In this document: positions 14,773-23,400 of the stretch, in pieces
How the letters are laid out: each line of letters starts with the position of its first letter
Numbering within the stretch: the stretch's first letter is position 1
IMG/VR virus record: IMGVR_UViG_3300030329_003041
Location: 1-64,000 of that record
Strand: one strand, 5' to 3'
Length of the DNA: 64,000 nucleotides
Origin: a virus
Made by a program: the position numbers and the translations under genes
Notes under the pieces: generated by a model
Told to the model about the DNA's origin: nothing
Database searches by the model: none
What the model saw: only the letters and a program-made list of their open reading frames with translations

Positions 14773-15954
14773 ATGGAAGAAAACAAAGAAGTAGTTGAAG
14801 AAACTACACAAGAAACCACTCAACCTCAGATCGATGAATCTAAGTTTGAGTCCGCTGGAGATGATTCAGTGTACAAAGTTGATTTAAGTAAACCAATAGT
14901 TAATGAAGAACCAACAGAAACTGAAGAAGACACAACTGACACAGCAGGAGTGGTGGGAAGCGATGAAGACTCCGGATCCACAGAAGAGCAAGAAGAAGTA
15001 CAGTCGGAAACAGAAGTACAAGAAACAGAAATACCAGTATTAGAAGAGGTAACCAATGAAGAAGTTGAAGAAGTAGCTGAAAAAGTTGAAGAAGCTATTG
15101 CTAAAGCAGAGGAGACTGGGGAGCCTATACCTGAAGATGTTCAGAAGTTATTAGACTTTATGAATGAAACTGGTGGTACTTTAGAGGATTATGTAGAGTT
15201 AAATAAAGATTATAGTGATCTTGATAATAAAACAGCTTTACTTGAGTATTATAAAAGAACTAAACCGCACTTAGATGCGGAAGAAATAGATTTCTTAATA
15301 GAAGATTCATTTAGCTACGATGAAGAGTTAGATGATGAAAGAGAAGTTAGAAGAAAAAAATTAGCGCTTAAAGAGCAAGTTGCCAGCGCGAAAGCCTACT
15401 TAGACGGGCAAAAGTCTAAATATTACAATGAAATTAAAGCAGGAAGTAGATTAACGCCTGAAGCGCAGAAAGCTATGGACTTCTTTAATAGATACAATAA
15501 AGAATCAGAGACGAATAAACAGTTAGCTGAGAAACAAAAGTCTGTATTTGACAAGAAGACTAATCAAGTCTTTAACGACAATTTCAAAGGTTTTGAATAC
15601 AACGTCGGAGATAAGAAATACAGATTTAATGTTAAAAACGCAGATGACGTAAAGTCTACTCAAAGTGACATCAACAACTTCATTAACAAGTTTGTTAATA
15701 GCGACGGTGTAATAGATGATGCTAAGAGTTATCATAAAGCTTTATATTCTGCAATGAATGCTGACGCTATCGCTCAACACTTTTATGAACAAGGTAAAGC
15801 TGATGCTTTGAAAGACAGTGTTGCTAAAAGCAAAAATGTCAATATGAATCCTCGTCAAGAACGTGGAGGTCAAGTAGAAGGCGGAGGCATAAAGTTTAAA
15901 GTGCTAGGTGATAATTCTTCTGATTTTAAATTTAAAATTAAAAATAAAAAATAA
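14773..15954 (+). CDS. Scaffold-like protein (393 aa)
   Basis: The first ~115 residues are extremely acidic and low-complexity (Glu, Thr, Val), followed by helical regions and a basic C-terminus ending FKIKNKK. An acidic disordered N-terminus with a basic C-terminal capsid-binding tail, placed between portal and major capsid, is the typical arrangement of a scaffolding protein. No protease motif was found. A scaffold role is inferred from layout and charge. Confidence 0.6.
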   Translation: MEENKEVVEETTQETTQPQIDESKFESAGDDSVYKVDLSKPIVNEEPTETEEDTTDTAGVVGSDEDSGSTEEQEEVQSETEVQETEIPVLEEVTNEEVEEVAEKVEEAIAKAEETGEPIPEDVQKLLDFMNETGGTLEDYVELNKDYSDLDNKTALLEYYKRTKPHLDAEEIDFLIEDSFSYDEELDDEREVRRKKLALKEQVASAKAYLDGQKSKYYNEIKAGSRLTPEAQKAMDFFNRYNKESETNKQLAEKQKSVFDKKTNQVFNDNFKGFEYNVGDKKYRFNVKNADDVKSTQSDINNFINKFVNSDGVIDDAKSYHKALYSAMNADAIAQHFYEQGKADALKDSVAKSKNVNMNPRQERGGQVEGGGIKFKVLGDNSSDFKFKIKNKK

Positions 15955-15976
15955 CTTAATTTAAAAACATTTAATT

Positions 15977-17419
15977 ATGGCAATTACAAGTTTTAACGGA
16001 GGGGCTGGTCCTGATGCGGCTCCACGTAAACAAACGCTTGCTTCTAACTACGTAGATTTTTTATCTGCTGATACTGAAGGTTGGGCGCAACAATACTTAC
16101 CAGATCTTATGGAAAAAGAAGCTGAGATCTATGGTAAAAGAACTATTTCTGGCTTCTTATCTCAAATTGGTGCTGAAGAAGCTTCTGCGTCTGACCGAGT
16201 AGTTTGGTCTGAACAAGGTCGTCTTCACTTAGCGTATACTTGTAAGTATAAAGATTCTAATAATGTTTATACTATTGAAAACGATATTGATGGTAATACT
16301 GTAGGTGCTGATCACGGTATTCGCGTAGGTGATATGGTAGTTATGTCTAATGCTTCAGCTACTGCTAAAGGTTATGTATCTGCTGTTTCTAGTGCTGATG
16401 TAACAGTATTAGCTTATGCAGATGGTAACATGGTTGATGCAGACGCATTAAATTCTAATACTGTATCTTCTGAAGATACTAGAATTTTAGTTATTGGTTC
16501 TGAATTTGAAAAAGGGTCTAACGCTCGTTCAGGTGCTAATGCTCCTAAATTCAAATCTTACCAACAAAAACACATAATCCTAAGAGATTACTACGAAATA
16601 TCAGGTTCTGATGCTTCTCAAATCGGTTGGGTTGAAGTTTCTGGTGAAGAAGGACAAAATGGTTACTTGTGGTATTTAAAAGCTGAAGGTGATACTCGTG
16701 CTCGTTTCGCTGATTACTTAGAAATGACTATGCTAGAAGCTGAGACTGCTCACGCTGATGCTGGTGCAATTGGTGGTACTGACGGTGATGCACTACAAGA
16801 TGGTATGGAAGGTTTATTCCAATCTATTACATCTCGAGGTCACTCTTCAACTGGTATTACTGGTGTAAATGCTGCTACTGACTTAGCTGAATTTGACGCT
16901 ATGTTAGCTGTATTTGACCAAAACGGTGCTATTGAAGAAAACATGTTGTTTGTAGATCGTTCTACTAGCTTAGCTATAGATGATATGCTTGCTTCTATGA
17001 ATTCTTATGGTACTGGTGGTACTTCTTATGGGGTATTTAACAACAGCGAGAACATGGCACTTAATTTAGGTTTCACTGGTTTCCGAAGAGGTTCTTATGA
17101 TTTCTACAAGTCTGACTTTAAATATTTGAATGACAAAGGAACTCGTGGTGGTCTTAACGATACTGTTAATAATATTCGTGGTGTAGTTGTACCTGCTGGT
17201 GTATCTTCAGTTTATGATGAAGTGTTAGGTAGAAACTTAAAACGTCCATTCTTACATGTACGTTATAGAGCTTCTCAAACTGAATCTCGTAAGTTGAAAA
17301 CTTGGGTTACTGGTTCTGTAGGAGCTACTACTTCAGGTGTTGATGCGATGCAAGTTCACTACTTATCAGAAAGATGTTTAGTTACTCAAGGTGCTAACAA
17401 CTTTATGTTATTGAACTAA
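15977..17419 (+). CDS. Major capsid protein
   Basis: 480 residues directly after the scaffold-like gene, followed by a strong terminator, as is usual for the most highly expressed late gene. The order portal-scaffold-capsid and the size support an HK97-type major capsid. Features include an N-terminal segment (KQTLASNYVDFLSADTEGWA), a long central region with an inserted Ala/Asp/Thr-rich beta domain, and a C-terminal RPFLHVRYRASQTES stretch. Codon use is biased toward GCT, GGT and TCT compared with neighbours, consistent with high expression. Confidence 0.75.
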   Translation: MAITSFNGGAGPDAAPRKQTLASNYVDFLSADTEGWAQQYLPDLMEKEAEIYGKRTISGFLSQIGAEEASASDRVVWSEQGRLHLAYTCKYKDSNNVYTIENDIDGNTVGADHGIRVGDMVVMSNASATAKGYVSAVSSADVTVLAYADGNMVDADALNSNTVSSEDTRILVIGSEFEKGSNARSGANAPKFKSYQQKHIILRDYYEISGSDASQIGWVEVSGEEGQNGYLWYLKAEGDTRARFADYLEMTMLEAETAHADAGAIGGTDGDALQDGMEGLFQSITSRGHSSTGITGVNAATDLAEFDAMLAVFDQNGAIEENMLFVDRSTSLAIDDMLASMNSYGTGGTSYGVFNNSENMALNLGFTGFRRGSYDFYKSDFKYLNDKGTRGGLNDTVNNIRGVVVPAGVSSVYDEVLGRNLKRPFLHVRYRASQTESRKLKTWVTGSVGATTSGVDAMQVHYLSERCLVTQGANNFMLLN

Positions 17420-17426
17420 TATAGGA

Positions 17427-17456
17427 TGGGGCTTCGGCCCCACCTTATTTTTTTTA
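17427..17456 (+). terminator. Rho-independent terminator after the capsid gene
   Basis: Stem TGGGGC/GCCCCA closed by a TTCG tetraloop (17427-17442), followed by CCTTATTTTTTTT. The strong hairpin isolates the capsid transcript from the next gene. Confidence 0.85.
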
Positions 17457-17475
17457 ATTTTTATTTTATTATATT

Positions 17476-18321
17476 ATGGCAAAGAAGAAAACTACGGCGA
17501 AAGCCCAAACTGTAGCAACCGCTCCAGTACAAGAAACTTTAGCTACCAATGAGATGGTAGAAGCTAAAGTTGAAATTAAAGAACAACCAAAAAAAGACAC
17601 TTGGGAGATTAAAGATAGAATGTATTACTTAACAGGTAATAAAACTCCTTTAACAAAGTTAATAAGAGGAAGTAATATATTTTATTTTGATGAAGAAGCG
17701 GGTTATGAAAGAGAGTTGAAGTACACTTCAAATCAAAGAACTTGTTTTGTAGATGAAATGAAAGGTGAGCAAAGATTAGAGCATATTATATTTCAAAATG
17801 GTGCTTTAATGGTTCCTAAAACTAAAACTGTTTTACAAAAACTACTCTCATTATATCACCCTCATAGAGATAAAGTGTATAAAGAACACAAACCTCAGCA
17901 AATAGCCGCTAATCAAATTGACATGTTAGAGCTTGAAATAGAAGCATTAACAACTGCTCAAAATTTAGATATTGATATAGCTGAAGCTGTTATGCGTGTA
18001 GAGATTGGTTCTGAAGTTAATAGGATGAGTTCTAAGGAGCTTAAAAGAGATTTACTATTATATGCTAAGAGAAATCCAGGTTTGTTCTTAGAATTGGTGA
18101 ATGATGATAACGTACAATTACGTAACTTTGGTATTAAAGCTACTGAGTTAGGTATTATTAAACTATCAAATGACCAACGCACATTTATGTGGGGTACAAA
18201 TGATAGAAAATTATGTACTGTTCCTTTCGATGAACACCCGTACTCTGCTTTAGCCGCATGGTTTAAAACAGATGAAGGTATGGAGATATATTCTAACATT
18301 GAAAAACGTTTAAACGCGTAA
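17476..18321 (+). CDS. Hypothetical late protein downstream of capsid (281 aa)
   Basis: The N-terminal ~50 residues are Lys/Thr/Glu-rich and disordered (MAKKKTTAKAQTVATAPVQE). The rest looks globular and mixed alpha/beta, with the C-terminus AWFKTDEGMEIYSNIEKR. It has its own AT-rich leader and is bracketed by terminators at 17427 and 18336, so it is transcribed on its own or by read-through. Location suggests a head or head-completion role. No family recognised. Confidence 0.6.
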   Translation: MAKKKTTAKAQTVATAPVQETLATNEMVEAKVEIKEQPKKDTWEIKDRMYYLTGNKTPLTKLIRGSNIFYFDEEAGYERELKYTSNQRTCFVDEMKGEQRLEHIIFQNGALMVPKTKTVLQKLLSLYHPHRDKVYKEHKPQQIAANQIDMLELEIEALTTAQNLDIDIAEAVMRVEIGSEVNRMSSKELKRDLLLYAKRNPGLFLELVNDDNVQLRNFGIKATELGIIKLSNDQRTFMWGTNDRKLCTVPFDEHPYSALAAWFKTDEGMEIYSNIEKRLNA

Positions 18322-18335
18322 CTATCTTATAGTAG

Positions 18336-18368
18336 AGTAGCCACTCTAAGGTAGGGTGGCTACTTTAA
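18336..18368 (+). terminator. Terminator hairpin between 281-aa gene and neck genes
   Basis: Long stem AGTAGCCACTCTA / TAGGGTGGCTACT (13 bp with one G-T pair) and loop AGG at 18336-18364, followed by TTTAACT. The T-tract is short, so it may act as an attenuator or an RNA processing site. Confidence 0.6.
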
Positions 18369-18384
18369 CTATAAAATAATAGCG

Positions 18385-19578
18385 ATGTCAGTAAGCATAA
18401 ACAATGTATACCAAAAGGTATTGGCAATAGCCAATAAAGAACAAAGAGGTTATATCACACCTCAAGAATTCAATTTATTTGCAGATCAAGCACAAAAAGA
18501 AATATTTGAACAGTATTTCTACGATATAAATCAGTTTAACCGCATTCCTGGTAATCAAACTGAGTTTTCAGATCAATTATACATGTTGGAAGAGAAAATA
18601 GCTCCGTTTAGAGTTAATGGAGCTTCAATGGTATCTTCTACTGAGTTGCTCACTAGATCTACTTTTGAAGATGGAGTTACAACAGGTTGGACAGATGCTA
18701 CTAATAATAATTCTGCACCCTCAGTAGTAGCTAATGCTAGCAATAATTATGTATCTAGTTTAAAGTTAATAAATGATGGTTCTGATGTTGATCCAGGTGT
18801 TTATCAAGACGTAACACTTTCAACTTCTAAAAAGTATAGACTTAAAGTTAAAGTGTCTTATGCTAATGATCCTAGTGGAGCTGGAGATATTGTTGGTTTA
18901 AAACTTTTAGCATTTGCTATTGCTGGCGCTGATGATGGTTACTATATTTTACAAACTAAAGCAGTTACTAATGGTGAGTATTTTTTAGATATTGAACCAT
19001 TAGATTATGCAGGCGGTGGAGGAGCAACTGAATCATATAGATTATACGTCCAACTTGAAGAAAATACTTTAGATAGTACTGAAATACATTTTTCTGAAAT
19101 AAGTCTTAAAGAATTAGATAACACAACTTTAGCCACTGACATATATAGATTAGGAGAGGTTTTATATAAAGATACTGGTTCTTCGTATGCAACACAAGTA
19201 AGTGAAGTTAATACTAATGAATTAACAAATTACAATTTATCTCCTTTAACTAGACCAACAGTTAGTAATCCTCTATACGTTAGATCGAGTAGTACATCTA
19301 TAACTATATATCCAACAATATTAACTAGTGGATCTTCTATCACTTATAATTATATTAAAAATCCAGTTAGTCCTAAATGGACTTATAATGTTGTTTTAGG
19401 TAAAGCTGTTTATAATAGCTCATCAAGTGATGCTAAAGACTTTGAATTACATGAATCTGAGGAAAATAATTTGGTTTATAAAATATTACAATTAGCAGGT
19501 ATATCAATGAGAGATGCTGATATTGCTCAAGCTGGTTCAAATAAAGAAGTACAAGAAGTTCAACAACAAAAATCTTAG
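18385..19578 (+). CDS. Neck/adaptor-type protein with inserted carbohydrate-binding-like domain (397 aa)
   Basis: Residues 1-80 and 245-397 look like one protein interrupted by a domain at about 85-245. The insert starts ELLTRSTFEDGVTTGWTDAT, continues with KYRLKVKVSYAND and ends EIHFSEISLKEL, the layout of a family 4/9-type jelly-roll module ('FE-G-TGW'). The outer part starts with helices like head-tail connectors (ANKEQRGYITPQEFNLFADQ). Position after the capsid and before the next adaptor supports a collar role. The insert could decorate the neck and bind glycans. Confidence 0.55.
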   Translation: MSVSINNVYQKVLAIANKEQRGYITPQEFNLFADQAQKEIFEQYFYDINQFNRIPGNQTEFSDQLYMLEEKIAPFRVNGASMVSSTELLTRSTFEDGVTTGWTDATNNNSAPSVVANASNNYVSSLKLINDGSDVDPGVYQDVTLSTSKKYRLKVKVSYANDPSGAGDIVGLKLLAFAIAGADDGYYILQTKAVTNGEYFLDIEPLDYAGGGGATESYRLYVQLEENTLDSTEIHFSEISLKELDNTTLATDIYRLGEVLYKDTGSSYATQVSEVNTNELTNYNLSPLTRPTVSNPLYVRSSSTSITIYPTILTSGSSITYNYIKNPVSPKWTYNVVLGKAVYNSSSSDAKDFELHESEENNLVYKILQLAGISMRDADIAQAGSNKEVQEVQQQKS

Positions 19579-19581
19579 TAA

Positions 19582-20469
19582 ATGGGACTGATAAATCAAA
19601 CGGGTAATGCATATTATAATTCTAATGATCTTGGTAGTTATCAATTTACATCCTTACAAGATATAGTAGATCAATTTATGATTGCATATGTAGGCGAGGA
19701 TAAAATTATTAGTAAAATTAAAAAACCTGATATTTTATTTCATGCTAAAAGAGCTCTACAAGAGTTTAGTTTTGATACTTTTAAATCTATTAAAGCTTAC
19801 GAGATAGTAGTGCCAGCTACTCTTGCTATGCCTTTACCTCAAGATTATGTTAATTATACAAAACTTTGTTGGGTAGATGCTTCAGGTATAGAACATAGAA
19901 TATATCCGACTTCAGACACTAGTAACCCTTCAAATATAGCTCAAACAGGTACACCAGGAACAGCTCCATATTATGAATTTACTGATAATGAGTTAGTTTT
20001 AGATACTGAATCTGATACATTGTCAAACTTTAAAGCTAATAATCCTTCAGAAAATAAAGTAAATGATTTTAACTATGATGATGAGCTTTATGACCCTAAT
20101 ATTGGCCAACGTTTTGGTTTAGATCCTCAAAGAGCTCAAATAAATGGTAGTTTTTATATAGATGAAACAAGGGGATTTATTAGATTTAGTTCGAATTTGT
20201 CAAGTAAAACTTTAATATTAAAGTATATTAGTGATAGTTTAGGCACTGATGCTGAAATGCAAGTACATAAATTTGCAGAAGAAGCTATGTATAAACAAAT
20301 AGCTTATGCTGTAGTTTCAACAAGATCTAACACACCTGAATACATAGTAAATAGATTTAGAAAAGAAGCTTTCGCGACTAAACGTAAAGCTAAACTTAGA
20401 TTATCAAACATTAAAATAGAAGAAATAACTCAAGTTTTAAGAGGTAAATCTAAACACATCAAACACTAA
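19582..20469 (+). CDS. Head-tail adaptor / tail tubular-like protein (295 aa)
   Basis: Contains ILFHAKRALQEFSFDTFKSI followed by AYEIVVPATLAMPLPQDYVN, a pattern I associate with adaptor proteins of podovirus-like marine phages. The C-terminal helix (EEAMYKQIAYAVVSTRSNTP) and basic end (KRKAKLRL) would face the portal. It begins three bases after the preceding stop and is followed three bases later by the giant stabilization protein, so the three form one neck/tail operon. Confidence 0.6.
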   Translation: MGLINQTGNAYYNSNDLGSYQFTSLQDIVDQFMIAYVGEDKIISKIKKPDILFHAKRALQEFSFDTFKSIKAYEIVVPATLAMPLPQDYVNYTKLCWVDASGIEHRIYPTSDTSNPSNIAQTGTPGTAPYYEFTDNELVLDTESDTLSNFKANNPSENKVNDFNYDDELYDPNIGQRFGLDPQRAQINGSFYIDETRGFIRFSSNLSSKTLILKYISDSLGTDAEMQVHKFAEEAMYKQIAYAVVSTRSNTPEYIVNRFRKEAFATKRKAKLRLSNIKIEEITQVLRGKSKHIKH

Positions 20470-20472
20470 GAT

Positions 20473-23400
20473 ATGCCAGAGTTAAATAATACTTTTGTAA
20501 AAGGTCGAATGAATAAAGACCTTGATGATAGATTAGTACCACAGGGTGAATATCGAGACGCATTAAATATAGAAGTGTCAACTTCTGAGAATTCAGATGT
20601 TGGTACAGTACAAAATTTAAAAGGTAATAAAAACATATCTAATGATATATTATCCTCTTTTAGTCATGAAAATATATTTAATCTTGTAGGTAATGTTGAA
20701 ATAAATACTCAAGATTCTTACACTTCATTTACAACAGGACCTAATACTGATGATGCTTTAGTTAATTTTGCTGGAAATAACGAATTAAAATTTAGTTATC
20801 AAAATTCAAGTAATACCACATATAGGGTAGTTAAAAATGAGTTATTAGAAGTAGACAAAGAGTATACTATTTATTTTGATTTTGAATTAAATTTACGCTC
20901 TTACGCACCTGGTACTTATGATTATACAATTGGTTTAATAGGTTTAGATTCTATTTTTACAGATGAAATTATTGTAGATAAAAATACTATAATTAATGAT
21001 GGTGTTGCCTCTGGTTTTATAAGTAAAACTTTTTATTGTGATAATGTAAACTTAGGAATATTTGCATCATCAAGTTTTAGTGGGTTTATAAAAAATATAA
21101 CTCTAACAGAGTCATCTACTTTAGTTAGTGATACTAATAATGCTATTACAGTTGGTTCAAAAGTAGATACAACTAGTGATACAATATATAATTTTGTTCA
21201 TAAAGCTTCTGATTTTAAAATTAATACTTTTATAACATCAACTGGCGAAGTTAAATCTAGAATGCTTGGTATACAGAGTGATGCTATAATACAACATAAA
21301 CCAAATAATTTTGAAGAAAGTTCTGTAAATAAAGTTGTTTTAACTGATGTTTACAAGGTTAGAATGGGACCTAAATTAGGGTTAAATGGAAAAGTTCCAA
21401 TGCTTTCGTTAGGTGGAGTAATTGAAAATAATTACATTACTGGTTTACCTTTTATAACAGACTCTAATGGTAATAAAGTTGTTCAAGGTATAAGACCAGG
21501 TATGAAAGTGTCACTTTTAAACGAACAAGGTCAAGACGCTTGGAGAGGTTTAGATATTTCAGTTATAGAAACTAGATATGATAGTAGTAGTAAAAGTGGT
21601 TCAGCTTGGGTAACTCCAGTACCTAGTCAATTAATTTATAATCAAGACGCTATAGATAAAAATTTTATATTAGAATTTAATTCTGAAAGAGTTTTAAAAT
21701 TTTCACCTGGAACTAATGAAGAAGAATCTAATACTGATAATGGTAATTCTCCAACTCCAGTTAACTCTTTAATCACAGCTATAAACATTATAGATAATTT
21801 TTTATACTACACAGATAATAGTACAGAACCTAAAAAGATAAATATTAAAAGAGCTATAGAATCTACAGAAAGTATATTTAAACACACTGAATATACTGAA
21901 GTAAATACTTCACTGAGCGAAAGTGAGCCAACAAAGTACTTTTTAGAAGAAAAATATATATCAGTAATTAAACAAAAACCAACTTACCCACCTAAGTTAA
22001 GAATGTCTAATAGTAATAGAAAAGGTGGGAGTTTAGTCTTTGATGCTAATGTAGAAACCGGGAGAATTTTCTATGTAGATTCTACTACTGCTATAATTGG
22101 TGAGTATAATAATAACACTTCAAGTCAATTTCATTTTTTTAAAATAATAGATGGTGCTGTATCTGATGATGTAGAACAATTAGGTACTATATATAGAATA
22201 GTATCCAATATAAAGAAAGTTAATTGGAGAGAAGGAGATACTTTATTATTAACAGGTGTAGAGAGTCAAAAAACTTTAGATGTTATAATAACTAAAGCAT
22301 ATTCTGGTGATTATGATAATTTTGATATTAAAATAATTGGTTATTCAAATCAATATAGTGATATGGATCCTGTAATTAGTGAGAATTTTATAGCAGAATT
22401 ACGATCTAGTAAAACTATATTTGAAGATAATTTTGTTTCTTTTGCTTTAAGATATAAATATAATGATAATGAATATTCTGCTATTGGACCTTATTCAGAA
22501 CCTGCTTTTATACCTGGTAGATATTTATATAAATCTTCAGTAGGTTTAAATGAATCTATGGTTAATAATTTAAAATCTTTAGATCTTTATGATATTATAG
22601 GAACTGATATTAATAAAGATGTTAAATCAATAGATATAATATTAAAAGATCATTTATCAACGAATGCTTATTTGATAAAAAATATAGAGAAAAATTCTCA
22701 GGAATGGAATTTAAATAGTTTTGAAATTTTATCTGAATTAAGAGGTACTACAATACCTAGTTTGCAATTATCGAGAGTTTACGATGCTGTACCAATCAAG
22801 GCTAAAGCTCAAGAATTTATAGCTTCAAGATTAATGTATGGTAACTATAGTGAATCATATGATATGATTGATGATAATATGACTAAAATAGATTTTTCCT
22901 GTAAAACTAGTTTTGAAACTATAAATGTTCTTTATGATGAGTTTTTAACAGCCTCTGTTAATAGTGGGGATGATAATGATTTAATAGCTATTAACGAACC
23001 ATTTTTTAATCCAGAAGATTCACACTCCGGAAATAGTGGGTATATACATAATTTCTATAAATTACATCTTGGGTTTGATTGGAGTAATGATCATTCTATT
23101 GATAGTTACGGTACTGAGGAGCTTAATGGTCAATCCAACATTTTACATTGCCCTCAAGATATAGATCAAATGTTTAGGAGTAAAGACGAACCTGGTACAG
23201 GACCTGAATTTAATAGTTTTTTAATACCTATTTTTCCAGTAAATAGTCATCAAGATGGTAATAATTCTACAACTTTAGTTATGCCTAATATTGTTGATCA
23301 AACAGGTTATGATTGGAATATGGGAGCGACTGGTAACTATCAAGTTTTTAACACAACACATTCAGATCATTATAATTCTACAGCTTACCCTAATTATGAA

